This document shows, piece by piece, positions 29,666-39,385 of a stretch of 64,000 nt of DNA. The notes beneath the pieces were generated by a model, which was not told where the DNA came from, searched no databases, and saw only the letters and a program-made list of their open reading frames with translations. The first letter of the stretch is position 1; the number at the start of each line of letters is the position of its first letter. Made by a program: the position numbers and the translations under genes. This DNA is from Pseudomonadota bacterium. Lineage in GTDB: Bacteria > Pseudomonadota > Gammaproteobacteria > JAADHS01. The stretch lies in NCBI GenBank assembly GCA_021821045.1, contig JAKACW010000024.1, positions 1 to 64,000 of the forward strand, given 5' to 3'.

Positions 29666-30821
29666 TCCCCTTCGGCTGTCCATCGTCATTCCCGCCCTTG
29701 ATGAAGCTTCGACCTTGCCTAGCTTGCTGGACGATTTGTATTCGCAGCAGCGCGGTTTGAGTCTGGAGATCATCGTTGTCGATGGCGGCAGCCGCGACGA
29801 CACCGTCGCCGAGTGCCAAGACTGGGCGCGACGCACCGGCGCGACGCTGCGCGTGCTGCAGACTCACGCCGGGAGAGGGCATCAAATGAATTGGGGCGCT
29901 CACCACGCCAGCGCGGACGTGTTGTTGTTTTTGCATGCCGATTCGCGTTTGTCTTCGGCGGATTGGCTTAACGCGTCTCTGGCCGGTTTCGAGCAGTCAC
30001 TCGATCGCGCGCCAGGCGGCCGGATCGCGGCCCATCATCCGTTGCGTTTCGGTGCGGGCAACCGCGGCGATTCCGTCGCCTATTTTTATTTCGCGGCCAA
30101 GTCGGCGCTCAACCTGCCCGAGGCGATCAACGGTGATCAAGGGCTGTGGATCAGCAAACGCTATTTCCGCGAATTGGGTGGGTTCGACGAGTCGTTGCCC
30201 TATATGGAAGACGCCCGCTTGGCGCGCAAGATTTTCGTGACCGGCCGCTGGGTTACGTTGCCCGATGTGTTGGTGACGTCGCCGCGCCGTTTCGAGTCCC
30301 AGGGTTTGGCCAGGCGCCAGTTCGTCAATGGATTGCTGCGCCTTTTCGATGCCGCGCAATGTGCCGCCTATTTTGTGCTGGCGCGCGATGCCTATAACCG
30401 GCAGAGCGCCGCGTCGAGATTGAAGGTGCTGCCCTTTGTCGCGGCGGCGCACCGCTGTGTTTGGCAAGGCGGGTTGCGCGCGGGGCTTCGTCGATCGTGG
30501 CGCTTGGCTACGGTAATCGCGCAACAATGCTGGCAGCCGTTTTTCTTCATCGATGTGATTGCGGCGCGCCGACGCGGACTTCCCCCGCGTGGGGTGGCGC
30601 CGCGCTGGCTGAACCGGTACCAGAGGTTTGTCTCGCCCGTTATGCGGTCGAGGATCGCGATCTTCGGCGTCGCATTGGCGCTGGTGATCACGTTGGGAAT
30701 AGGCCGTATCGCGGCGCTGGTCGCCGAATCAGTTGGCTTCAATACCACGGCGGGTAACGATACCAGTATGGATGTCCATACCACGGATCATAGTACCAAG
30801 GAGGAAACGGCTCATAAATGA
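29658..30821 (+). CDS. Family 2 glycosyltransferase (TIGR04283-like) with C-terminal extension
   Basis: LSIVIPALDEASTLPSLL, IVVDGGSRDDT and FLHADSRL motifs; GTG 29658 overlaps rnd stop. Confidence 0.85.
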   Translation: MTDPLRLSIVIPALDEASTLPSLLDDLYSQQRGLSLEIIVVDGGSRDDTVAECQDWARRTGATLRVLQTHAGRGHQMNWGAHHASADVLLFLHADSRLSSADWLNASLAGFEQSLDRAPGGRIAAHHPLRFGAGNRGDSVAYFYFAAKSALNLPEAINGDQGLWISKRYFRELGGFDESLPYMEDARLARKIFVTGRWVTLPDVLVTSPRRFESQGLARRQFVNGLLRLFDAAQCAAYFVLARDAYNRQSAASRLKVLPFVAAAHRCVWQGGLRAGLRRSWRLATVIAQQCWQPFFFIDVIAARRRGLPPRGVAPRWLNRYQRFVSPVMRSRIAIFGVALALVITLGIGRIAALVAESVGFNTTAGNDTSMDVHTTDHSTKEETAHK

Positions 30822-31266
30822 TGACTTCCCGTTGCGGCTCCCACAGGTGAACTGTCGCGGCATTGACGACCGGATAGAGATATGTGAACTCCCCGATGGG
30901 TTGGAGCACCGGTTTTTCCAATAGTCCGGCTACCGTGATTTGCCGTCCGTCGGCATATACCGCGGGATCGAGAAATCGTCCGACTCGGGCGATAAAACGG
31001 CCCTGAGTGGCGTCGGACTCATAGGGCTGGCCGTAGCGGCGCAAGTTGCGCGCCACCACCTCGATCCAGGTTTCGTTTTCCTTGTTTTGCACGCTGGCGA
31101 TCGTGCCGCCCCAACGCACCGCCCGTCCGATGAATTCCTCGCTCTTGGTTTGCGCATCATGCAGCGTTGGGTTGTCCGGCGGCGGATCCGCGATGTCCGG
31201 CGGCAAGCCGGTCGCGCATCCGACCAGCAGTACTGTCGAAAGGACTACCGCTGCTATAACTTTCAT
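30739..31266 (-). CDS. Slp family outer membrane lipoprotein
   Basis: Lipobox VLLVGCATG; Slp-like body VRWGGTIASVQNKENETWIEVVARNLRRYGQP. Confidence 0.88.
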   Translation of the reverse strand: MKVIAAVVLSTVLLVGCATGLPPDIADPPPDNPTLHDAQTKSEEFIGRAVRWGGTIASVQNKENETWIEVVARNLRRYGQPYESDATQGRFIARVGRFLDPAVYADGRQITVAGLLEKPVLQPIGEFTYLYPVVNAATVHLWEPQREVIIYEPFPPWYYDPWYGHPYWYRYPPWY

Positions 31267-31446
31267 CACGAACTCTTCCATGCCATGCGTGAACAATATC
31301 ACGGTTGTGAATCGGAGTTGCTCGGTATTATCCCGAAATATATTTCGGACTTTGAAAATTGAAGATTTTCACGTGCTTACCGATACGAAGTCCATGCAGG
31401 GGGAGCGTGCCGAAGCGTCGGCGTAAGCCCTCAAGGCGGAGACGGC

Positions 31447-33228
31447 GTGACGGAGCGAGATTGGAAAAGCGATTACTTCAAACAGCTGGCCGCTCAGGAA
31501 GAGCAAGCCAAGCGCTGGAGTGAGGTTGACGACGTGCTGCGCCGCACTGCGGCTCGGTTGGCACTGGCGATGCAGGGGTTGTCTCCGGAACTGGATCTGC
31601 GCTCCGAATCGCTGCGGCGGGCGTTGAAGAACAACGCGGATGTCAATGCACTGAAGTATGAACTTGACGCGCTTTCCGAGTTGCTGAGCGACAGCGAGCG
31701 GCACGGGAGCGATCGACGCTACCTCGCCGGCGCCGATGCGTTGGCTGAACTGATCGGCCGAATCACTTGGCCGCGAACGCTACGCAAACAGGCCTCGCTT
31801 CTGCGCAAACAACTGCGCACGAGCCGGTATCCCGCCGACGTCCGGCAGTATCTTGTTGATCTCTACGCCCTGGTCGATCACGTGCGGGTTGACTATGTCG
31901 CACCCGAAGCGGCGCATTCGCCGCGGTCGTTACTGACCACACTTCTGAATCGCATCGGGTTTAAACCGAATGCATTGTCGCCCGCTCTCGGGCGGTTGCT
32001 GCGGCTGGTGTATGAGCGGCTTGCTCGCGCCGGCGAATCCGACGACGCTCTGGAACGACAGCTTGAGCAGGTCGAGCTGCTCTCTACGGCAGCCTTGGCA
32101 AGGCTGGCCGACCAACTAACTGCCTTGCTGAGCGAGACTGACTTCTCTGCCCAGAACTTTGACTCGTCCGGCTGGCCCGGTCCGCGTCTTAGCGAAATGC
32201 TGACGTTGCTGTTAAGTCAGCTCAGTTTGCCCCAAGACCAGCACCGTGACCTCGAGACTTTGAAGCAGCGCCTGCAGTCGCCGGTGGATGCCGAAGAATG
32301 GCCGCAGGTGCTGGAGGATATCGCGGAACTCGTCGGGCAGATGCGCGAGACGGTGGAGTCGGAAAAACGCGATCTGGAGAATTTTCTGACTCAGGTCATG
32401 CTTAGCCTGCAGGAGCTGGACATTTCGCTGCAAAGCACGGTGACTCAGCATGACGTGGCGCAGCGCGAAGGCGATGCCTTGAGCGAGGCGTTCGCTTTGG
32501 GCGTTCGGGACATCGCCGATTCAATGGCGACAGTGAGGGACGTCGAGCAGCTCAAAAGCGTGGTGCAAAAGCGTCTCGATCTAATTCGTCAGCACATGGA
32601 CTCGTTTCGCAGCGCGGAGGCGACCCGCCACAGAGAGCAGGATGAGCAAATGCGTTCACTGGTGAATCGCCTGCACGAACTCGAAGCGGAGACCGAGACG
32701 TTGCGCCAGCGCGTTCGCGAACAACGCCAGCGCGCTCTGCGCGATCCGCTGACGGGCATATTCAATCGTCTGGCCTACGACGAGCGCATCGAGCAGGAAT
32801 TTCTGCGCTGGAAGCGCTTCAGGCAGCCGTTGACTCTGATGATCTGGGATATAGACCATTTTAAAAAGATCAACGATCGGTATGGTCACAAAGTGGGTGA
32901 TCGCGTACTGATTGCGGTGGCGCAAACGCTGGCGTCTCAGATCAGAGAAGCTGACTTCGTTGCTCGCTACGGCGGTGAGGAGTTTGTTATGATCGCGACC
33001 GGCACGGCGGGCGGCGATGCCATAAGACTTGCCGAAAAGCTGCGCGAGAAAACCTCGGCGAAAACTTTTCGCTATCAAGACCAAGACATCCCGGTGACAT
33101 TGTCCTGCGGGATCGCGGAGTTTCGGGAGGGGATGACCCCGGACGACGTGTTCTCGATCGCCGATGCGACCCTGTATGAGGCGAAGCAAGCCGGCCGCAA
33201 TTGCTGTCGGCTGGCGCAGATCGACTAG
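31447..33228 (+). CDS. GGDEF domain diguanylate cyclase
   Basis: READFVARYGGEEF (I-site plus GGEEF), DPLTGIFNRLAYDERI. Confidence 0.92.
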   Translation: MTERDWKSDYFKQLAAQEEQAKRWSEVDDVLRRTAARLALAMQGLSPELDLRSESLRRALKNNADVNALKYELDALSELLSDSERHGSDRRYLAGADALAELIGRITWPRTLRKQASLLRKQLRTSRYPADVRQYLVDLYALVDHVRVDYVAPEAAHSPRSLLTTLLNRIGFKPNALSPALGRLLRLVYERLARAGESDDALERQLEQVELLSTAALARLADQLTALLSETDFSAQNFDSSGWPGPRLSEMLTLLLSQLSLPQDQHRDLETLKQRLQSPVDAEEWPQVLEDIAELVGQMRETVESEKRDLENFLTQVMLSLQELDISLQSTVTQHDVAQREGDALSEAFALGVRDIADSMATVRDVEQLKSVVQKRLDLIRQHMDSFRSAEATRHREQDEQMRSLVNRLHELEAETETLRQRVREQRQRALRDPLTGIFNRLAYDERIEQEFLRWKRFRQPLTLMIWDIDHFKKINDRYGHKVGDRVLIAVAQTLASQIREADFVARYGGEEFVMIATGTAGGDAIRLAEKLREKTSAKTFRYQDQDIPVTLSCGIAEFREGMTPDDVFSIADATLYEAKQAGRNCCRLAQID

Positions 33229-35789
33229 AACACTCCCACCAACTGCGGGTCGATGTTGGGCGGAAAATTGTTGCGCGATGAGGGGCGTTGGCCCAATTCT
33301 TTCTCGCCCCGAGCGGCATGTTCCGCCAGTTCCGCCATGACCATGCGGTGCAGTGCGCGCGTGTTTTCCAGCACGGCGTGGGCGTTTGAAACGCATTGCT
33401 CGGGGCTTGCCAGCATGGCGTCGGGGTGTCCTGCGCGGTGCTGGAAGTAGTTGGCGATGTAGTCGGGGTCGGCTCCGCCCTGAAACGGATAGCGGCCTTG
33501 GCACAGGAATGCCAGCAGAGCGATATAGGCATCGCGGCAGCGGGTCAATTGGCGGCGCAGAGCGTTCGCGTTCATTGCCTGTTTGCCAGGTGCGGGATGC
33601 AGTCCGTGGCGAATGACATTGGCCAGGTGTAGCAGGCTGTCCATCATGGGTTTCGCCCGGGCGAGCACCTTCTGAGTCTCGATCAGCGTTTCGATCCGCA
33701 GAACGGTAGTGGCGTCGGCGTTGCGCAATGCGACCGCCAAGGCGATTCCCATGCGCCGCTCTACCAGGCTCTCGAACTGCCAGAGTTGCTGTTCTAGGCG
33801 TTCCTCGCTGATGCGCCCGGTGTGCGCGTGATAGACGTTGATCGCGCGAGGAGTGGGCGATGTGCGGAACACGCCGTTGGCCGAGGCCGCCGAAAATACT
33901 GTTCGATCCCGCGGTGTGCCGCCGCGTAGGGCATCGTAGCGCGCGAGATCCCGGGCATAGTCTTCCATGCGCGACTCGATGCGGGCGACAAGTTGCTGCA
34001 GTTCCTTGGTTACGCCGGTGAGGGAGCCAAGCGAAAGTTTGTCGCGCCGCTCCGGGACCAAGTAGCGGTCCGGATGAAAGCCGCCCCTGAAGTAGTGCTT
34101 GAGAAGGATGGCATGGCGCTCGGTGCGAGGGATATTTAATTCGCCCAGGGAGGGCCGGCTGGCGTGGCTTTCGCGATAAACCACCATCGCCTCGAAGTAG
34201 TCCTGCGTTGCCACGGCGCACAGGCTGTCGTAAGCGGCGACCAACTCGGTGGCCGCGCCGTCCAGCGCCGCCAGGCCTGCTTGGGGTAGAACCGACAGGG
34301 CGTTGAACCGTCGCTTAAGCGCGGGGTAGATGCCGAGCGGTCCGCGCGAGCGCATGTGGGCGTTGCTGCGCAGGGTTATCAGCGCATGGGCCGGCAGATT
34401 GTGCGACTGCTCGATGATAACTTGCGGGATGCGCGCCGTGCGTTCGCCCATTTGCCAGCGGTGAAAAATTTCGTCGACGACCAGCGGCTGAGCCGCGTTC
34501 AGTGCCTCGATTCGGGTCAGAGCGAGCCGGGTTTCTTTAGCGCCTGCCAGGGCGGCGGCGTATCGATCGGAATTGAGACGGAACTCGAACAGCGTGGCGC
34601 TCGAGATCAGTTCACACAAGGCATTTAATCCGACCATCGGGTAACGACTCAGTCGGACGAGCCCTTGCATGGCGACCAAGCTCAGCGCGCGCAGTCCAGT
34701 GCTGTTGCGCGCGGCTTTGTCGAGAACGCTGTCCCAATAGTCGTTCTCATAGGCGCTGTTAAAGAGCATCAAGTGAACAGCATCGATGAGATAGACCAGT
34801 CGATAGTGCGGCCGGTTGGAGAATCGCGCGAGTTCCATGGCCATTAGGCTCGCCAGTTGGGTCATGGTCAGCGCGCCGAGGGCGGGAAGTCCGATGACCA
34901 ATCGTACGCGGCGCCGAAAACTCGCCAAGATGCCGCCGTTGGCGTCAGCCATAAGGGAACTCTGCCAACTGTAGGCGAGTTCTTCGGGCACGGGCGCGGA
35001 AACGGCTTGGGCGATGCATTCGACGAAGGTGTAAAGTAACGGTTCGCGTTCAGGCGAGAACGGCATGGCGCTTGCGGGGGGGGCAATGGGGGCGACCAAG
35101 GGTTTCATGAGCATTCCGCCGATTAGCAGGCCCGCCAGCGCGACGGTCAGATAGGGAATCCACAGGATCGGCGACGAACCGGATGTGACCCAATCAAAGT
35201 TGCTCGTGATATGCCAAAATGTGCCCGCGATCACGCCGCTGGCAAGCGCCAGATAAAGCGCCGGAAGCGTAATGACGGCCATTCCAACCGCCAGTAGGCG
35301 CAGCGTGCCGGCCAGATCGATGTGGGACGGAATTAAGCGGACGTCCAGCTTCTTGCGCAGCACTGGCGCGGTCAACTCCTCCGCATCAGTTGGCGCCGCA
35401 GTCTCGGCTTGATCCGTCTTGCGTTGGCGGTCGCCTTTTGATTCTGTGGCCGGGCCGTCCGTCGCGCGCTTTGGTTTGGCGGTGACGGGTATGATTCGAG
35501 CGACGGCGCCGACGCCGTTGATCGCATGCATGTAACGCAGCGCGATAACCGCGGGCGTGTTCGATTTGAGCGTGATGACCCGCCCCGCCACCAGTTTGCG
35601 CGTTTCCTCGAGCGGCAGTCGGAGCAGTTTGGTCAAGCGGTGGGCGACCGCGGTGGGATCCTGTCCGGGGACGATTTCGCCGGTCATTACCACGTCAAAG
35701 AATTTGTCGGAGGGGGCGTTCGTCGGTGCGGCGCCTGAACGGTCCGCCGGGCGAAGGGATCGGCCCTGCAGGTTAACGACGTTTTTCAT
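33225..35789 (-). CDS. Membrane protein with degenerate M48 peptidase-like domain
   Basis: LVIGLPALGALTMTQLASLMAMELARFSNRPHYRLVYLID resembles the M48 HExxH region with both His replaced; downstream EFRLNSDRYAAALAG resembles ExxxD..A; N-terminal TMs. Confidence 0.7.
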   Translation of the reverse strand: MKNVVNLQGRSLRPADRSGAAPTNAPSDKFFDVVMTGEIVPGQDPTAVAHRLTKLLRLPLEETRKLVAGRVITLKSNTPAVIALRYMHAINGVGAVARIIPVTAKPKRATDGPATESKGDRQRKTDQAETAAPTDAEELTAPVLRKKLDVRLIPSHIDLAGTLRLLAVGMAVITLPALYLALASGVIAGTFWHITSNFDWVTSGSSPILWIPYLTVALAGLLIGGMLMKPLVAPIAPPASAMPFSPEREPLLYTFVECIAQAVSAPVPEELAYSWQSSLMADANGGILASFRRRVRLVIGLPALGALTMTQLASLMAMELARFSNRPHYRLVYLIDAVHLMLFNSAYENDYWDSVLDKAARNSTGLRALSLVAMQGLVRLSRYPMVGLNALCELISSATLFEFRLNSDRYAAALAGAKETRLALTRIEALNAAQPLVVDEIFHRWQMGERTARIPQVIIEQSHNLPAHALITLRSNAHMRSRGPLGIYPALKRRFNALSVLPQAGLAALDGAATELVAAYDSLCAVATQDYFEAMVVYRESHASRPSLGELNIPRTERHAILLKHYFRGGFHPDRYLVPERRDKLSLGSLTGVTKELQQLVARIESRMEDYARDLARYDALRGGTPRDRTVFSAASANGVFRTSPTPRAINVYHAHTGRISEERLEQQLWQFESLVERRMGIALAVALRNADATTVLRIETLIETQKVLARAKPMMDSLLHLANVIRHGLHPAPGKQAMNANALRRQLTRCRDAYIALLAFLCQGRYPFQGGADPDYIANYFQHRAGHPDAMLASPEQCVSNAHAVLENTRALHRMVMAELAEHAARGEKELGQRPSSRNNFPPNIDPQLVGVF

Positions 35790-35948
35790 GGCGTTTTCTC
35801 ATTTTTTCGTCGCTGCGCCGTGACGGCCTGTCTTACAATCGCCGGGCGCTACCTGCTACGGCTGCAATATATTTGCCACGAAAAATTTGGCACGAAAAAC
35901 AGCAGGTAAGGGGAGTTACGTATGCGGCGGGGCGCCTAAGTGTAAAGA

Positions 35949-38477
35949 ATGTCGACAAATTTGGACTCATCGATCAGCCAGGTTCTGGCCGAATTGCCAG
36001 ATGTGCTGGCCAACAATTCTTGTGTCGTGCTGCAGGCCCCGCCTGGGGCGGGCAAAACCACCCGCGTGCCCATCGCGTTGCTGCGCGCGCCATGGCTCGG
36101 GGGGCGCAAGATTGTCATGTTGGAGCCGCGCCGGTTGGCGGCGAAAGCGGCCGCCTGGTACATGGCTCACCTGCTCGGCGAACCTGTCGGCCAAACGGTC
36201 GGCTTCCGCACCCGCTACGAGCGCGCCGTATCGCCCAAGACCCGCATCGAAGTGGTGACCGAAGGAATCCTTGCGCGGCGGCTGCAGAACGATCCCGCGT
36301 TGGACGGCGTGGGCGTGGTGATATTCGACGAGTTTCACGAGCGCAGCTTGGACGCCGACTTGGCGCTGGCGCTGTGCCGTGACGTCCAATCCGGCCTGCG
36401 CGACGACCTACGCTTATTAATTATGTCGGCTACCCTCGATACTGAGCTCTTGGCGCGCAGCCTGGACGGCCCGCCGCTGCTGCGTTGCGAGGGCCGCCAA
36501 TTCCCGGTGTCGGTGCGCTATTTGCCTGGCCGCGCGTCAGACGATCTCACCAATGCGGTCGTTGCTGGCGTGTCGCGCGCGCTGGTGGAAGTCTCCGGGA
36601 GCGTGCTGGTGTTTTTGCCCGGAGAAGCGGAGATTCGCCGCATTGCGGCGGCGCTTGAAGCACGTGTTAACCAGCCGGGTATCACGATCCATGCGTTGTT
36701 CGGTGATCTGCCGCCAGCGGAGCAGGAGCGGGCGCTGGAGCCGCCGCCCGTCGGTTGTCGCAAAATCGTGCTGGCCACCTCGATCGCCGAAACCTCGTTA
36801 ACCATTGAAGGAATCGAAGCGGTGGTGGACAGTGGACTCATGCGCGTGCCGCGCTTTGATCCGCGCACGGCGATGACCCGTTTGGATACGGTGCGGGTGA
36901 CGCGAGCGGCCGCCGAGCAGCGGGCCGGGCGGGCGGGGCGGCTCGGACCGGGCGTGTGCTATCGCTTGTGGAGCGAAGGCGAGCAGGCCGGCCTATTGGC
37001 GCAGCGTCCTCCCGAAATCAGAGAAGCGGACTTGACGTCGCTGGTGTTGGATCTTGCCCAATGGGGCGTCGCCGATCCGGGCCAGTTGCGCTGGATCGAC
37101 CCGCCGCCCGCAGCGGCCTTCGAGCAAGCCAGAGCGCTATTGCGACAATTGTCGGCCTTAGATGCGCAAGGCCGCATCACCTCGACTGGACGCGCAATGG
37201 CGGATCTTCCCGTCCATCCCCGTCTCGGCTACATGTTGCTCAAGGCGCGCGCTGCCGGCCACGGATCGTTGGGATGCTGGATCGCCGCTGTCATTAGCGA
37301 GCGCGATCCATTGCGGTCAAGCGGCAAGGAGCGCTCCAGCGATCTGCGTCTGCGGGTCGAAGCGCTTGTCGGGCCAAGCGGCGGACTCGTTGCGCCGAAC
37401 GTTCGCGCCCGATTCAAACGTGTCGCCGCGCAGTTGGCGCAGCGCTTGAACGTGAGCTTGGATGATCCGGTGGATCCGAGTCGCACGGGCTGGCTGTTGG
37501 CGTATGCCTATCCCGATCGCATCGCGCAGCAGCGTGACGCCGCAGGGCGTTATTTGCTGAGCAACGGGCGCGGGGCGGTGATTTCCCTCGATGACCCATT
37601 GTCGAAAGAGTTGTTTCTTGCGGTTTGTCATCTGGGCGGGGCCGGCGCCGAGGATAGAGTCTTTTTGGCCGCGCCGATCTCGCGCGACGACATCCAAGAC
37701 GCGTTGGGAGCGCTCATTGAAGCCGCGGACGAAGTGCAATGGGACGACAACCGTCAGGCCGTCGTGGGGCGGCATTTGGTTCGCCTGGGCGCTTTGGTGC
37801 TCGAGGAGCGGGCTATGCGCCAGGTTCCGGTGTCAAGCAAGACGCAAGCTTTGCTCGCCGAACTGGAAAAACGCGGACTGGCGGGTTTGCCGTGGGCAGA
37901 GGAGAGTCGTCAGTGGTTGGCGCGGGCGCGACTGGTGGGCAATTTGTGTTCCGATCCCGCGGCGGCGGCGCGATGGGGCGGTGCAGCGACCGACTGGCCC
38001 GATTTTTCCGATGCCGCATTGCTGAAAGATTTTCAGCAATGGCTTGGTCCGTTCGTGCAGGGCATGGGGTCCATCGCCCAGGTCAACGCGCTGAACCTGC
38101 GCGACATCCTGCAAACGCGGCTCACATGGGAGCAGAACAAACTGCTGGAACAATTGGCGCCGGAACGCATCGAGGTTCCCAGCGGTTCGCGTCTGCGAAT
38201 CGATTATTGCGCGGGCGAAATTCCAGTCTTGGCGGCGCGGCTGCAAGAATTATTCGGTGCCAAGGAGACACCTTGCATCGGCGACGGCGCCGTGCCGTTG
38301 TTGTTGCATTTGCTGTCCCCCGCGGGCCGACCGGTTCAAATCACCCGCGACTTAGGCGGCTTCTGGCGCGGCTCGTATCAAGAGGTGCGCAAGGACATGA
38401 AGGGCCGCTATCCGAAACACAACTGGCCGGAAGACCCCGCCGCGGCGACCGCCCACCGCGGCGTGCGACCACGATAA
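35949..38477 (+). CDS. hrpB: ATP-dependent helicase HrpB
   Basis: DEAH-type motifs APPGAGKTT, FDEFHERSLD (DEFH), SATLD, QRAGRAGR; HrpB C-terminal region. Confidence 0.95.
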   Translation: MSTNLDSSISQVLAELPDVLANNSCVVLQAPPGAGKTTRVPIALLRAPWLGGRKIVMLEPRRLAAKAAAWYMAHLLGEPVGQTVGFRTRYERAVSPKTRIEVVTEGILARRLQNDPALDGVGVVIFDEFHERSLDADLALALCRDVQSGLRDDLRLLIMSATLDTELLARSLDGPPLLRCEGRQFPVSVRYLPGRASDDLTNAVVAGVSRALVEVSGSVLVFLPGEAEIRRIAAALEARVNQPGITIHALFGDLPPAEQERALEPPPVGCRKIVLATSIAETSLTIEGIEAVVDSGLMRVPRFDPRTAMTRLDTVRVTRAAAEQRAGRAGRLGPGVCYRLWSEGEQAGLLAQRPPEIREADLTSLVLDLAQWGVADPGQLRWIDPPPAAAFEQARALLRQLSALDAQGRITSTGRAMADLPVHPRLGYMLLKARAAGHGSLGCWIAAVISERDPLRSSGKERSSDLRLRVEALVGPSGGLVAPNVRARFKRVAAQLAQRLNVSLDDPVDPSRTGWLLAYAYPDRIAQQRDAAGRYLLSNGRGAVISLDDPLSKELFLAVCHLGGAGAEDRVFLAAPISRDDIQDALGALIEAADEVQWDDNRQAVVGRHLVRLGALVLEERAMRQVPVSSKTQALLAELEKRGLAGLPWAEESRQWLARARLVGNLCSDPAAAARWGGAATDWPDFSDAALLKDFQQWLGPFVQGMGSIAQVNALNLRDILQTRLTWEQNKLLEQLAPERIEVPSGSRLRIDYCAGEIPVLAARLQELFGAKETPCIGDGAVPLLLHLLSPAGRPVQITRDLGGFWRGSYQEVRKDMKGRYPKHNWPEDPAAATAHRGVRPR

Positions 38478-38530
38478 CTGGGGGTCAGGCCTCCAACTAA
38501 GCACGTTCGTTGGGGGTCTGACCCCCAACG
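38478..38530. repeat. REP-like palindromic pair around GGGGTCAGACCCC-type core
   Basis: CGTTGGGGGTC-T-GACCCCCAACG (38508-38530) perfect 11-bp arms; related imperfect copy CTGGGGGTCAGGCCTCCAAC at 38478-38497. Confidence 0.6.
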
Positions 38531-38537
38531 ATATACA

Positions 38538-39125
38538 ATGCGCGTCATGACTGAATCTCCGGAAAGCGTCGAGCAATGGCTTGAGTTGTACGGCGATAGC
38601 CTGTTCAAGTTCGCTCTCGCTCGAGTGCGCAACGTTCAGGTGGCAGAGGACTTGGTGCAAGAGACGTTTGTCGCCGCCATCAAAGCGCGCGACAGTTTCG
38701 AGCAGCGGTCCCAAGTTAAAACCTGGCTGACGGGGATTCTCAAGCATAAAATTATCGACCACCAGCGCCGCTGCGCGCGCGAACAAAATTACGAAGACGC
38801 GGATACGTTGTTTGATGAGTTGCGTCAGGAGAGTTTCGATGCTTCCGGTCACTGGCAGATCGATGTCGCGCAGTGGAGTAACCCCGATCAAGCCTTGGAG
38901 CGCGAGGAGTTCTGGGCGGTTATGAATCGGTGTCTCGATGAATTGCCGGAAAAAATGCGAGAAATATTCCTGTTGCGGGAGATGGAAGGCCTGTCGGCGG
39001 AGGAGATTTGTAAGGCCTTGCCGGTGTCTTCGACCAACAATGTGTGGGTTATTTTGTCCCGCCTGAGGATGAAGTTGCGCCAGTGTTTGGAGCTGCGCTG
39101 GTTTAACCGCGCACCTGATGGGTAA
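38538..39125 (+). CDS. ECF-type RNA polymerase sigma factor
   Basis: Sigma region 2 (AEDLVQETFVAAIKA) and region 4 (LPEKMREIFLLREMEGLSAEEICKALPVS). Confidence 0.93.
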   Translation: MRVMTESPESVEQWLELYGDSLFKFALARVRNVQVAEDLVQETFVAAIKARDSFEQRSQVKTWLTGILKHKIIDHQRRCAREQNYEDADTLFDELRQESFDASGHWQIDVAQWSNPDQALEREEFWAVMNRCLDELPEKMREIFLLREMEGLSAEEICKALPVSSTNNVWVILSRLRMKLRQCLELRWFNRAPDG

Positions 39126-39130
39126 TTCAC

Positions 39131-39385
39131 ATGCTGTCGTGTAAAGAGGTGACGGAGTTAGCGTCGCGCCGCCAGGACGGGGTTCTGCCCTTGCGCACCC
39201 GCGTGGCCATGCGCCTGCACCTGATGGTATGCAGAATGTGCACACGGTATGTTGCCCAGCTCGGCTTCATTCGAAGAGTTATGGCGGTTTATCGTGAGCG
39301 CGAGGAGGTCGGTAAACGCGAGGGGCTCAGCCGCGACGGCCGGGCCAAGATCCGTGAGGCGATTCGCCGTGAGTCCGAAAAGTGA
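39131..39385 (+). CDS. Zinc-finger anti-sigma factor-like protein
   Basis: HLMVCRMCTRY (HxxxCxxC ZAS motif); directly downstream of the sigma factor. Confidence 0.8.
   Translation: MLSCKEVTELASRRQDGVLPLRTRVAMRLHLMVCRMCTRYVAQLGFIRRVMAVYREREEVGKREGLSRDGRAKIREAIRRESEK

Noticed and set aside
32656-34221. 521-aa minus-strand Arg-rich ORF spanning the GGDEF gene and the M48-like gene
   Set aside because: Overlaps two well-supported CDSs and has no recognisable domain
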